Part shown: piece by piece, positions 43,460 to 52,509 of the stretch | Layout of the letters: every line of letters starts with the position of its first letter | Numbering within the stretch: the stretch's first letter is position 1 | From: Mesorhizobium qingshengii | Lineage (GTDB): Bacteria > Pseudomonadota > Alphaproteobacteria > Rhizobiales > Rhizobiaceae | NCBI RefSeq assembly: GCF_027563465.1 | Contig: NZ_JAPFQA010000001.1 | Location: 434,001-498,000, forward strand | Length of the DNA: 64,000 nt | Direction of reading: 5' to 3' | Notes under the pieces: model-generated | Databases searched by the model: none | Told to the model about the DNA's origin: nothing | Seen by the model: the letters and a program-made list of their open reading frames with translations, nothing else | Program-made: the position numbers and the translations under genes

Positions 43460-43822
43460 TTATTGTGAGCCTGCGCTGAGATACGCCGCCAGTGCCACCG
43501 CATTGTTGTGTGCTTCGTCATGCGCGCCGTAGAGCAGCGTCACCTTGCCGTCGCGGAGCAGGGCGCGCAGTTGCGCCACCGCCTCGCCATTGCCGTCCAG
43601 TTCGGCACGATATCGTTTCTGAAACTCAGCCCAGCGTTCGGGTTTGTGCCCGAACCACTTGCGCAATTCGGCGCTCGGCGCCACCTCCTTCAGCCATAGC
43701 TCCAGCGCGGCATGCTCTTTGCTGACGCCGCGCGGCCAGACGCGGTCGACCAGCACCCGCTGGCCATCGGCTTTTTCGGTTGCCGCATAGACGCGTTTGA
43801 CCGCGATCCCGAAGGCCATCAA
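43460..43822 (-). CDS. DUF488 family protein (YeaO-like)
   Basis: A 120-residue protein with the start IAVKRVYAATEKADGQRVLVDRVWPRGVSKEH (given here as a region, about 6-37) and the KVTLLYGAHDEAHNNAVAL end typical of YeaO/DUF488 proteins. Function is not established; the family is loosely linked to stress and redox. It converges with the ArsC-like gene (40 bases apart) and lies 22 bases before the M29 aminopeptidase gene on the same strand. Confidence 0.83.
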   Translation of the reverse strand: MMAFGIAVKRVYAATEKADGQRVLVDRVWPRGVSKEHAALELWLKEVAPSAELRKWFGHKPERWAEFQKRYRAELDGNGEAVAQLRALLRDGKVTLLYGAHDEAHNNAVALAAYLSAGSQ

Positions 43823-43844
43823 AGCCTCCCTTCATGCGATCACG

Positions 43845-45101
43845 TCAGGCCCACTCGCCCTTGCGCATGACAGGCACGCGGGCACCGTCCTTGTGGACGC
43901 CGTCTATGTCGATCTTGTCCGAACCGATCATCCAGTCGATGTGGATGAAGCTCTTGTTGCCGCCCCGCGCCGCGATCTCGTCCTGGCTGAGCGACGCGCC
44001 GTCGACGAAGCACTTCGAATAGCACTGGCCAAGCGCGATGTGGCAGGCGGCGTTCTCATCAAACAGCGTGTTGAAAAACAACAGGCCACTCGCCGAGATC
44101 GGCGAGGAATGCGGCACCAGCGCCACTTCGCCAAGACGGCGCGCGCCCTCGTCGGTGTCGAGCACCTTCTTCAGCACGTCCTCGCCTTTCGAAGCCCTGG
44201 CCTCGACGATCCTGCCTTCCTCGAAACGCACCGAGATCTCGTCGATCAGCGTGCCCTGGTACGACAGCGGCTTGGTCGAGGAGACATGGCCCTCGACGCG
44301 CCTTGCATGCGGCGTGGTAAAGACTTCCTCGGTCGGGATGTTGGGATTGCAGGTGACGCCGTTCTTGGCGGTCGAGGCGCCGCCCATCCACTCATGGCCA
44401 TCCGCCAGCCCGACAGTGAGATCGGTACCGGGTCCGGTGAAGTGCAGCGCATGGAAATTGTGACCGTTGAGCCATTCGGTGCGGCCGCGCAGCGCTGCGT
44501 TGTGCGCCTTCCAGTTGCCGATCGGGTCCTCCACATCCACCCGCGAAGCGGCAAAGATGGCGTTGGCGAGCTTCGCGACGGCAACATCGTCGGCGTCGTC
44601 CGGAAAGACCTGCCTGGCCCAGGCGAGGTCCGGGTAGGCGACGATGTTCCAGTTGATGTCGAAGCCGGTGATCTTTTCCAGCGCCGGCTGGTAGGCCATC
44701 GAGTTCGCCTTGTTGGCGCGAGCCACCTTCGCCGGGTCCTGCGCCGACAGCAGCGACGGATCCTCGCCGCGTACGGCAAGCCGCGCCGCATTGTTGGAAA
44801 AGGCTTTCGCCATGCCTTCATAAAGCCAGCCGGCGGCACGGTCGAAGCTGGCATCGGCGCCGAAGCGGTAGCGCGCCAGCGTCATCTCGTCGTCGTTGAA
44901 GATCGGCGTCACCAGGCCGGCGCCGGCCTTGTAGGCGTGCTCGACGATCCGCCGGGTCAGCGGCAGCGCCGCGATCGACGATGTCAGCACCAGATCCTGT
45001 CCGGGCTGCAATTGCAGCCCGACCTTGATGGCGACCTCCGCCAGCCTGTCGAGCTTCACCGGGTCGATCGATGCGGAAACGCCGCGCGAATGTGTGGTCA
45101 T
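43845..45101 (-). CDS. M29-family aminopeptidase
   Basis: A 418-residue metalloaminopeptidase of the AmpS/PepS family, the normal length. Conserved features are GLADGHEWMGG, CNPNIPTEEVFTTPH (metal and active-site region, about 265-280), EDVLKKVLDTDEGA and HSSPIS near the end. It probably removes N-terminal residues from peptides in the cytosol using two divalent metal ions. The start at 45101 is preferred; a frame open 63 bases further has no ribosome site. It is the first gene of a run that ends with DUF488. Confidence 0.9.
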   Translation of the reverse strand: MTTHSRGVSASIDPVKLDRLAEVAIKVGLQLQPGQDLVLTSSIAALPLTRRIVEHAYKAGAGLVTPIFNDDEMTLARYRFGADASFDRAAGWLYEGMAKAFSNNAARLAVRGEDPSLLSAQDPAKVARANKANSMAYQPALEKITGFDINWNIVAYPDLAWARQVFPDDADDVAVAKLANAIFAASRVDVEDPIGNWKAHNAALRGRTEWLNGHNFHALHFTGPGTDLTVGLADGHEWMGGASTAKNGVTCNPNIPTEEVFTTPHARRVEGHVSSTKPLSYQGTLIDEISVRFEEGRIVEARASKGEDVLKKVLDTDEGARRLGEVALVPHSSPISASGLLFFNTLFDENAACHIALGQCYSKCFVDGASLSQDEIAARGGNKSFIHIDWMIGSDKIDIDGVHKDGARVPVMRKGEWA

Positions 45102-45185
45102 GATCCTGCCTGCCGTAATGTCTTGATATGGTCTTACATAGACCGCAGGCCGCATCCTTTCCACCGCGATTGCGCTGGTCCAGAC

Positions 45186-46100
45186 CTAGGCCGCGCTTTC
45201 AAGCGACCTGAACTGCGTCATCGTCGCCTCGATCTCCTCGCGGACCCAGATCTTGAAATCCCTGACCTTGCGGCTTTCGCTCCTGGTGGCGGAGGTCACC
45301 AGCCAATAGCCGAGCCCGCTCTGGGCGCGGATTCCGAAAGGCGCCACAAGCCGCCCGTCGGCCAGCGCATCCGCGGTGAGCAATTGCCAGCCCAGCATCA
45401 CGCCATGGCCGGCAATCGCCGATTCCAGGCAAAGCATCGGGTCGGTGAAACGCGCCCCCTTCAGGAAGGTGACCGGTGCAACACCGGCCGCCTCGAACCA
45501 GCTTTCCCAGTTGATCATCGCCCGCTCGTCGGTGATCGCGCAGGTCTGGGCAAGGTCCTCGACCGATTTCAGTTTTTTGGCGATGACAGGCGCGCAGACC
45601 GGGAAGACCTCCTGCGCCAGAAGCAGTTCCGCCCGCCCGCCCGGCCATTTTCCGTCGCCAAGCCGGATGGCGATGTCGATGTCGGAGTGATCGAGATCGG
45701 CCAGCCGCACCGAAGCATCGATGCGCAGCAGCACGTTGGGATGCCGAGCGAAGTGACGCGACAGCCTGGGCAGCAGCCATTTCGAGGCAAAGGCCGGCGC
45801 CACAGAAACCACCAATGTGCATTGCGTCGCCTCGTCGGCCAGCGCCACGGCCTGGGCAAGCTCGCGAAACCCCGTGCCGAGGCGGGCCCCGAAGACGGCG
45901 CCGAATTCGGTCAGCACGAGACCGCTCGACGTCCGCTCGAACAGCGGCTGGCCGAGCTGCTTTTCGGTGCGGCTTATCTGCTGGCTGACTGCGCTGACGG
46001 AAACGGTGAGTTCGCCGGCCGCCGCCGCAAGCGAGCCGAGACGGGCAACGGTTTCGACGGCGCGAAGGCCGTTGAGGTGGACGCGATTGAGTATGGCCAT
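45186..46100 (-). CDS. LysR-family transcriptional regulator (GcvA-like)
   Basis: A 304-residue regulator with a LysR helix-turn-helix (LAAAAGELTVSVSAVSQQIS) and effector domain. The start is uncertain: ATG at 46100 gives the usual LNGLRAVE beginning, while the frame opens 36 bases upstream; neither has a clear ribosome site. It is divergent from a small gene and an MFS transporter, which it may regulate. Confidence 0.87.
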   Translation of the reverse strand: MAILNRVHLNGLRAVETVARLGSLAAAAGELTVSVSAVSQQISRTEKQLGQPLFERTSSGLVLTEFGAVFGARLGTGFRELAQAVALADEATQCTLVVSVAPAFASKWLLPRLSRHFARHPNVLLRIDASVRLADLDHSDIDIAIRLGDGKWPGGRAELLLAQEVFPVCAPVIAKKLKSVEDLAQTCAITDERAMINWESWFEAAGVAPVTFLKGARFTDPMLCLESAIAGHGVMLGWQLLTADALADGRLVAPFGIRAQSGLGYWLVTSATRSESRKVRDFKIWVREEIEATMTQFRSLESAA

Positions 46101-46197
46101 TTGAGTTTTTCTAAACCGATCCGGCTGAAATCTCAATTGAAAGGTATATGGAAACGGCAGACCTTATCGTCGGGAAGACAGGCCCGCGGAGCCGGAA

Positions 46198-46422
46198 ATG
46201 CTGAGGATGTTGTCGTCGCTGAAGGTCTTGTTCGCCGCGAATACGCCGTATGAGCCATGCCGTGAAAGCGAGACGCAGGGATGGCTGATCGATCCGCTTT
46301 CGCACCCCGTGCTGAACGCCATGTCGGAGCGCGAACTTGGTGATGTGCCGTTCAGGCTGACGGCGCGGCGGACCGTGCACGAGACGGCTTCGTTGCGTGC
46401 CGGTTCCGGTGGACGCCGCTGA
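46198..46422 (+). CDS. Small hypothetical protein
   Basis: A 74-residue frame beginning MLRMLSSLKVLFAANTPY, with GGAG 6 bases before the ATG. The central part (CRESETQGWLIDPLSHPVL, NAMSERELGDVPF) looks like a genuine short protein rather than random high-GC translation. The last 20 residues are Arg-rich and less convincing. No signal peptide or domain is recognised. It lies in the LysR-MFS gap. Confidence 0.55.
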   Translation: MLRMLSSLKVLFAANTPYEPCRESETQGWLIDPLSHPVLNAMSERELGDVPFRLTARRTVHETASLRAGSGGRR

Positions 46423-46540
46423 GCGGACGTCACGGGTTCCGGCTTAAGGAAAAGTCGAGGCGATCGCCCCGCCTCGCGGTTGCACTGGCCCAACAAAAGG
46501 CGGATTGTTTCACCGGCTCGCGCACTTATTGTGCGCTGCG

Positions 46541-47701
46541 ATGATATCGCCCCCCTCGACGGCGCTTCGCTTCGCTTTCGCCGGCATGATTGCCCTGGCC
46601 GTCGCCATGGGCATCGGCCGCTTCGTCTATACCCCGATCCTGCCTGGCATGATGGAAGAGCTCCACCTGTCGCCGGCCGATGCCGGGTGGATCGCCTCCG
46701 CCAACTATCTCGGCTACCTCGTCGGCGCGCTGGCCGCGGCGGGCGGCTGGGCGCATGGGCGCGAACGTCTGCTGATGCTGACGGGTCTCGGTGCCAGCAC
46801 TGTCCTGGCCGCGCTGATGGGGCTGACTGACGCGATGGTCGCCTTTCTCGTCATCCGCTTTCTTGCCGGTCTGGCCAGTGCGTTTGTCATGGTGTTCATG
46901 GCCAGCATCGTTTTCAGCCATATCGCCGCTGCGGGTCGCGGCGATTTGCAGGCCTGGCATTTTGGTGGCGTTGGCGTTGGCATCGCGATTTCCGCGGCGA
47001 TGATGGCGGTCCTGGTCACCGAACACGCCGGCTGGGCGGCAGGCTGGCTGTGGTCGGCGGCGATTTCGGCTTGCGGCTCTGTGCTCGTGGCGCTGCTGGC
47101 GAATGAAGGCCCGCTCGCCAATGGTGAAACCGGCCGTGAGCCGGCTCTGCCGAAAGAGCGGTCGTTGCTGAAGATCACCGTCGCCTACGGCCTGTTTGGC
47201 TTTGGCTATGTGGTGACGGCGACGTTCCTGGTCGCCATCGTCCGGCAAGGCGGCGGTAGCCGCGTCTTCGAGGCTGTCGTGTGGATGGTCGCCGGCCTTG
47301 CCGGCCTTCCCTCGACCTGGCTCTGGCAGAAGGTCGCCGCCCGGATCGGGCTCTATGCCGCCTATGCGCTGGCATGTTTCATCGAAGTTGTCGGCGTCAC
47401 GGCAAGCGTCGCCATCGGCGGACGAACCGGGCCGCTGCTTGGCGGCCTGCTGCTCGGCGGCACCTTCATTGCCATTACAGCACTTGGCCTGCAGGCCGCG
47501 CGGCAGCGCGCACCTGAAGCGCCACGCCGGATCTTTGCCGTGATGACAGCCGCATTCGGTCTTGGCCAGATCATCGGTCCGGTTGCCGCTGGGTTTCTGG
47601 CGCAAGCGTCAGGTGATTTCGTCCTCGCCTCGATTGTCGCGGCCGGCGCTCTTGTCGTTTCTGGCGCAATCACATGGTCGGTTGCGCCAAAATCGCCATG
47701 A
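46541..47701 (+). CDS. MFS transporter (YbfB/YjiJ family)
   Basis: A 386-residue permease with twelve predicted spans. The MGIGRFVYTPILPGM motif in span 1 is the mark of the YbfB/YjiJ family. Start is taken at ATG 46541; a TTG 36 bases upstream cannot be excluded. Cargo is unknown for this family; some members are linked to drug or metabolite export. A LysR gene is divergent 440 bases away. Confidence 0.88.
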   Translation: MISPPSTALRFAFAGMIALAVAMGIGRFVYTPILPGMMEELHLSPADAGWIASANYLGYLVGALAAAGGWAHGRERLLMLTGLGASTVLAALMGLTDAMVAFLVIRFLAGLASAFVMVFMASIVFSHIAAAGRGDLQAWHFGGVGVGIAISAAMMAVLVTEHAGWAAGWLWSAAISACGSVLVALLANEGPLANGETGREPALPKERSLLKITVAYGLFGFGYVVTATFLVAIVRQGGGSRVFEAVVWMVAGLAGLPSTWLWQKVAARIGLYAAYALACFIEVVGVTASVAIGGRTGPLLGGLLLGGTFIAITALGLQAARQRAPEAPRRIFAVMTAAFGLGQIIGPVAAGFLAQASGDFVLASIVAAGALVVSGAITWSVAPKSP

Positions 47702-47814
47702 TTGTGGTTTTGCTCGATGCAGGCATCGGGCACGGGCATTTGCTTTCCACCTAATGTGTGACTTTATGCCCGCCAAGTCAGCTGATTTGCACATCGATCG
47801 AGGAATTCGCCACA

Positions 47815-49074
47815 GTGTTCGTATCCTTCTTCCCGCAGCCGAAGCTGTTCTTCTCTTCGGCCGCCATCTGGAGCCTTGCGGCAATCCTGTTCTGGTTTTT
47901 CGGCGGTGAGCAACTGGGCGCCATTTTCGGACTTCCACCGGCTGCCGCCGACGCGCCGCCCATAATCGGCATCGCCGTGCTCATATCGAAGCCGTTCCTC
48001 TGGTTCTATCTCTACTTCGTGGCTTGCGTGGCCGTCTTCTATGCGTTCTGGAGCTGGTATTCTCCGCATCCATGGCAGCGCTGGTCGATCCTGATGACGG
48101 CGGTCATCCTGTTCTTCATCTATTTCAACGTGCAGGTCAGTGTCGCCGTCAACGCCTGGTACGGGCCTTTCTTCGACTATGTGCAGGGGCTGATGTCGGG
48201 AACCGGGAAGTCGACCAACGGGGAATTCTATACCGGATTGGCCGACTTTTCGTGGCTCGCGTTGGTCGGCATGAACGTGCAGGTGGTCAATGCCTTCATC
48301 GTCAGCCACTGGATCTTCCGCTGGCGCACGGCGATGAACAATTACTTCGTCGAGAACTGGGGCAGGCTGCGCCATATCGAAGGTGCCTCGCAGCGCATCC
48401 AGGAAGACACGATGCGCTTCTCGCAGATCATGGAAGATCTCGGCTCCAGCTTCGTCCAGTCGATCATGACCTTGATCGCATTCCTGCCGGTCATGATCCA
48501 GTTGCAGGCCCATATCAGCGAGTTGCCGATCATCGGCGCGATCCCCCAGCCTTTGGTCGTCGCAGCGCTGGCCTGGTGTCTGTTCGGAACGATCTCGGTG
48601 ATGATTGCCGGCCTGAAGCTTCCCGGGCTGCAGTTCCGCAACCAGCGTGTCGAAGCCGCCTATCGCAAGGAACTGGTCTACGGTGAGGATCATGCGGACA
48701 GGGCGCAGCCGGCCACCACCGCCGAGCTGTTCGCGCATGTTCGTCACAACTATTTCAGGCTCTATTTCCACTACATCTATTTCAACGTCGTCCGTTACAC
48801 CTACCTGCAGGCGGACAACATTTTCTCGCTGCTGATCCTGGGTCCGTCGCTGGTTGCGCACAAGATCACGTTCGGCGCGCTGAACCAGATATCGAACGCA
48901 TTCGGCAAGGTAACGGGTTCGCTGCAGTTTCTGCTCACCTCCTGGTCGACGATCGTCGAACTTCAGTCGGTTCACAAACGCCTGCGCGCCTTCGAAGCGA
49001 CGCTGCAAGGAGAACCGCTGCCGGATATCGACCAGCGCTACCTGGCAAGGCAGAGTGCCGAGGATCCGGCCTGA
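47815..49074 (+). CDS. bacA: SbmA/BacA-family peptide transporter
   Basis: A 419-residue inner-membrane protein, the length of rhizobial BacA. It begins MFVSFFPQPKLFFSSA, as BacA does, when GTG at 47815 is used as start (GAGGA 10 bases upstream). Conserved segments include WYGPFFDYVQ, NYFVENWGRLRHIEGASQRI and RIQEDTMRF. BacA/SbmA imports proline-rich and nodule-specific cysteine-rich peptides by proton motive force and is needed by several rhizobia to survive inside nodules. Long ABC-fused BacA-like paralogues exist; this one has no ATPase domain. It stands as a single gene. Confidence 0.92.
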   Translation: MFVSFFPQPKLFFSSAAIWSLAAILFWFFGGEQLGAIFGLPPAAADAPPIIGIAVLISKPFLWFYLYFVACVAVFYAFWSWYSPHPWQRWSILMTAVILFFIYFNVQVSVAVNAWYGPFFDYVQGLMSGTGKSTNGEFYTGLADFSWLALVGMNVQVVNAFIVSHWIFRWRTAMNNYFVENWGRLRHIEGASQRIQEDTMRFSQIMEDLGSSFVQSIMTLIAFLPVMIQLQAHISELPIIGAIPQPLVVAALAWCLFGTISVMIAGLKLPGLQFRNQRVEAAYRKELVYGEDHADRAQPATTAELFAHVRHNYFRLYFHYIYFNVVRYTYLQADNIFSLLILGPSLVAHKITFGALNQISNAFGKVTGSLQFLLTSWSTIVELQSVHKRLRAFEATLQGEPLPDIDQRYLARQSAEDPA

Positions 49075-49113
49075 TAAAGACCGAGGTTTTGGAAATCGAA
49101 CCGGATTGGCGGC

Positions 49114-50115
49114 TCAGCCGCCAATCAAAGCCTGTTTCTGGCCAGCATCCTGTCGCGAAACGTAGTCGCGAAAGCTCATGCACTCGACGTCGGCCCTCAC
49201 GCAGACCTCACCGGCAAAGCGCTCCAGCGCGCTCCAATAGGCGCCGTCATTCATCAGCGTGAAGTGGAAGCCGAGTTCCAGCGGAATACGCTTGCCCGCA
49301 TATTCCCTGTCGAAGGCGGCGCGAAAGGCGTCATAGGTCCGGTTGGCGAACGCGTCCGCCTTGCTTGGCCGCTCGAAGCCGCCGGAATGCCGGACATAGA
49401 GATTGTAATCCATGGCGATCACCGGCCGTGATTTCGGTCCCTCCGGAATCTGCGGCAGGGAAAAGCGGGTGATGCCGCCGACGGTCGCCGGCCGGGCGGG
49501 GCCTTGCGAGACGCCGCTCGCGTCGAACTGGTAGCCGGCTGCCGGCAGCGCCTCGTAGAGCGCCTTGTTTGCCGACAGGTACGGCGCGCGAAAACCGGCC
49601 GCCGCATGCCGCGCGAAATCGCGCCAGCCCTTGGGTTCGGGCGCGATGCCGTTGATCGCGTAGGCGTTCTCGAGAATGTGCTCGAACGAGGCGAACTCGC
49701 TCAGCCAGTCGGCCTTGCTCCAGTCCTTGCCGTCGAAATGGCCGCAGCCATGGCTGGCGATGTCGTGACCCTCCGAGGCGGCAAGCCGGATCTGCTCGAG
49801 CCGCTCGGCGACTTCCTGCCTGGAAGCGGCAACGCCGATGTTGGATTTGCCTGGTGTCTTGCCTGGCGCGGTGTATTGGTTGCGGGTCTCCGGCGTCAGC
49901 AGGAACACGCAGGACAGGAAATAGGTGAAATGCGCGCCGGTACGCTGCGCCAGCGCCCGGCTGCGTTCCCACTGCGAAATGTCGCGGGCGCTGTCGAACG
50001 AGATGATGACGACCTGCTTGGGCTTCGCTGGCGGCGCCGGCGGATCGGCGAAGGCCGTGCCGACGCTGGCAAGCGAGGCGAGGGAGAACGCAACAACACG
50101 GAATGGACGAAGCAT
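49114..50115 (-). CDS. Secreted polysaccharide deacetylase-like protein
   Basis: A 333-residue protein with a signal peptide (VVAFSLASLASVGTAFA-D). The deacetylase domain is recognisable by SFDSARD (motif 1, usually TFDDG) and SHGCGHFDG (motif 2, His-x3-His metal site). The second Asp of motif 1 is replaced by Ser, so activity may be altered. Start at ATG 50115 gives the signal peptide at the N-terminus; the longer frame would bury it. Likely target is cell-wall or exopolysaccharide; NodB is a distant relative but this is not NodB. Confidence 0.82.
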   Translation of the reverse strand: MLRPFRVVAFSLASLASVGTAFADPPAPPAKPKQVVIISFDSARDISQWERSRALAQRTGAHFTYFLSCVFLLTPETRNQYTAPGKTPGKSNIGVAASRQEVAERLEQIRLAASEGHDIASHGCGHFDGKDWSKADWLSEFASFEHILENAYAINGIAPEPKGWRDFARHAAAGFRAPYLSANKALYEALPAAGYQFDASGVSQGPARPATVGGITRFSLPQIPEGPKSRPVIAMDYNLYVRHSGGFERPSKADAFANRTYDAFRAAFDREYAGKRIPLELGFHFTLMNDGAYWSALERFAGEVCVRADVECMSFRDYVSRQDAGQKQALIGG

Positions 50116-50312
50116 CGGCAATCGATCTGGGCTCGGGGAAATGTCTGGCAGCCGGCTATCGGGCAAATGTGGCGTGGGTACGGTCGTTCTTTTGTGGTCA
50201 CTTGTCTCGCGATAAGCCGATTTTCCTGCCGAACCCCTTCCATGCCGACAAAATTTCGCTAAAACGCGGGCTCATGAACCGCCCCGGCCCGGGGCAGGAA
50301 TGGTTTTGATTG

Positions 50313-50978
50313 ATGTCCGACGACAGTTTTATCCGTGAAGTCAACGACGAGATGCGTCGCGAGCAGGCGCAGAAGCTGTGGGACCGTTTCGGCCCGGCTT
50401 TGCTCGGCATCGCGATCCTCGTGGTGCTCGGCACCGCCGCCTTCGTCGGCTATCGCTATTGGGACGAGACGCGCGCCAACCGCTCTGGGGATGCGTTCTC
50501 GCAGGCGTTGAAGCTTGCCAATGACGGCAAGAACGACGAAGCGCTGACCGCCCTTGATCAGCTGGAGAAGGATGGCTACGGCGCCTATCCGCTGCTTGCC
50601 CGCATGCGCGCCGCGACCGTCAAGGCCAACAAGGGCGATGTCGCCGCCGCCGTCAAGGATTTCGACGATGTCGCCGCCGACACCGCCATTCCCCAGGGCA
50701 TCCGCGACATGGCACGGCTGCGGGCAGCACTCCTGCTCGTCGACCATGGCTCCTTCGCCGACGTCTCCAGCCGCGTCGAGGCGCTCACATCGGATACCAA
50801 CACGCTGCGCCACACGGCGCGCGAGGCGCTCGGCCTTGCTGCGTGGAGGGAAGGCAAGACCCAGGACGCGCTGAAGCTGTTCGACCAGATCGCCGCCGAT
50901 GACGGCGCCCCGCGCAACACCCGCGAGCGGGCAACGCTGATGTCCGAGCTGATCCGCGGCTCGGGCAATGCGTCGTAA
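50313..50978 (+). CDS. Membrane-anchored TPR protein (YfgM-like)
   Basis: A 221-residue protein with an N-terminal cytosolic tail rich in charged residues (DSFIREVNDEMRREQAQKLW), one membrane span (about 27-47) and a periplasmic TPR-like domain, the TPR_21/YfgM layout. YfgM works with periplasmic chaperones and the Sec translocon. In many proteobacteria it lies just upstream of bamB and der; here der follows directly and bamB is absent. ATG at 50313 is used rather than the adjacent TTG. Confidence 0.88.
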   Translation: MSDDSFIREVNDEMRREQAQKLWDRFGPALLGIAILVVLGTAAFVGYRYWDETRANRSGDAFSQALKLANDGKNDEALTALDQLEKDGYGAYPLLARMRAATVKANKGDVAAAVKDFDDVAADTAIPQGIRDMARLRAALLLVDHGSFADVSSRVEALTSDTNTLRHTAREALGLAAWREGKTQDALKLFDQIAADDGAPRNTRERATLMSELIRGSGNAS

Positions 50979-51027
50979 ATGCATGTCGCCCAAAAGTGTG
51001 CAGCGGTTTTGGGACAACGACATGCAT
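50979..51027. repeat. Rhizobial palindromic intergenic repeat, copy 2
   Basis: Arms ATGCATGTCG/CGACATGCAT (outer) and CCCAAAA/TTTTGGG (inner) surround the core AAAAGTGTGCAGCGGTTTT, shared (17 of 19) with the element at 29149. It starts at the first base after the TPR-protein stop codon and ends 15 bases before der, so it is part of the transcript joining the two genes. Confidence 0.75.
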
Positions 51028-51041
51028 GATTGTAGGACCGT

Positions 51042-52481
51042 ATGACCTTCAAAGTCGCCATCATAGGCAGACCTAACGTCGGCAAATCGACTCTTTTCAA
51101 TCGTCTGGTGGGAAGGAAGCTGGCGCTTGTCGACGACACGCCGGGCGTCACCCGCGATCGCCGTGTCCATGCCGCCAAGCTCTACGACCTGCATTTCGAC
51201 GTCATCGATACCGCGGGCTTCGAGGATGCCGGCGCCTCGACCTTGCCCGGCCGGATGCGCGCGCAGACCGAGATCGCCATCCGCGAGGCCGACCTGATCT
51301 TCTTCACGGTCGATGCCAAGTCCGGCCTGATGCCCGATGACAAGACGTTCGCCGAGATCGTGCGCAAGTCCGGCAAGCCGGTCGTGCTGGTCGCCAACAA
51401 GGCGGAGGCGAAGGGCGCCCAGGGCGGCATGCTCGAGGCCTGGGAGCTTGGCCTCGGCGAGCCGATCCCGGTCTCGGCCGAGCATGGCCAGGGCATGCCC
51501 GATTTGCGCGATGCGGTGATCGGCGCGCTCGGCGAGGCGCGTGCCTTCGGCGAGGACGAGGATGGCGAGGACGACGAAATCGCCACCGGCGAAGTGCTGA
51601 TCGGCGAGGACATCGCCGATCCGGATGCCGAGGACGCGCATACCTACGATGACACCAAGCCGATGCGCATCGCGGTCGTCGGTCGCCCGAACGCCGGCAA
51701 GTCGACGCTGATCAACGCGTTGATCGGCGAGGAGCGGCTGCTGACCGGACCGGAAGCCGGCATCACCCGGGATTCGATCTCGGTCGACTGGGACTGGCAC
51801 GGCCGCCGCCTGAAACTGTTCGACACGGCCGGCATGCGGCGCAAGGCCCGGATTCACGAGAAGCTGGAAGTGATGTCGGTGCAGGACGGCCTGCGCGCGA
51901 TCCGCTTTGCCGAGATCGTCATCATCGTGCTCGACGCCACCATTCCCTTCGAGAAGCAGGACCTGCAGATCGCCGACCTGATCATCCGCGAGGGCCGGGC
52001 GCCGGTGATCGCCTTCAACAAATGGGACCTGATCGACAACCCGCAGGAGCTTCTGGCGGAACTGCGCGAGAAGACGGAGCGGCTGCTGCCGCAGGTGCGC
52101 GGCCTCCAGGCCGTGCCCGTCTCGGCCGAGACCGGGCGTGGCCTCGACAAGCTGATGGATGCGGTGCTGAGGACCCACAAGGTGTGGAACAGCCGCGTCT
52201 CGACCGGCAAGCTCAACCGCTGGCTGGAAGGCATCCTGGCGCATCATCCGCCGCCTGCCGTCGCCGGGCGCCGGCTGAAGGTCAAGTACGTCACCCAGGC
52301 CAAGACGCGGCCGCCGGGTTTCGTTGTCCAGTGCTCGCGGCCGGATGCGATGCCGCAATCCTATGTCCGCTATCTCTCGAACAGCCTGCGCGAGGCCTTC
52401 GACATGCCGGGCGTGCCGATCCGCATCGCGCTGCGCACCTCCGACAATCCGTTTGCCGGCAGGGCAAAGAAGCGCGGCTGA
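51042..52481 (+). CDS. der: Ribosome biogenesis GTPase Der (EngA)
   Basis: A 479-residue protein with two GTPase domains in tandem: GRPNVGKST (8-16), DTAGF, NKAE in the first; GRPNAGKST (about 213-221), DTAGM, NKWD in the second, then the C-terminal KH-like domain ([21 protein letters not shown]). Der is essential for maturation of the 50S subunit. It is slightly longer than E. coli Der owing to an acidic linker ([14 protein letters not shown], about 168-181). It sits 63 bases after the TPR-protein gene. Confidence 0.96.
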   Translation: MTFKVAIIGRPNVGKSTLFNRLVGRKLALVDDTPGVTRDRRVHAAKLYDLHFDVIDTAGFEDAGASTLPGRMRAQTEIAIREADLIFFTVDAKSGLMPDDKTFAEIVRKSGKPVVLVANKAEAKGAQGGMLEAWELGLGEPIPVSAEHGQGMPDLRDAVIGALGEARAFGEDEDGEDDEIATGEVLIGEDIADPDAEDAHTYDDTKPMRIAVVGRPNAGKSTLINALIGEERLLTGPEAGITRDSISVDWDWHGRRLKLFDTAGMRRKARIHEKLEVMSVQDGLRAIRFAEIVIIVLDATIPFEKQDLQIADLIIREGRAPVIAFNKWDLIDNPQELLAELREKTERLLPQVRGLQAVPVSAETGRGLDKLMDAVLRTHKVWNSRVSTGKLNRWLEGILAHHPPPAVAGRRLKVKYVTQAKTRPPGFVVQCSRPDAMPQSYVRYLSNSLREAFDMPGVPIRIALRTSDNPFAGRAKKRG

Positions 52482-52509
52482 GCGTCTGCGCCTGTCTGGC
52501 GCTGCATGA

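Noticed and set aside
43797..46253. An 818-residue plus-strand frame
   Set aside because: It is antisense to the M29 aminopeptidase and LysR genes and has the His/Arg/Gly-rich composition of a high-GC shadow, with no domain.
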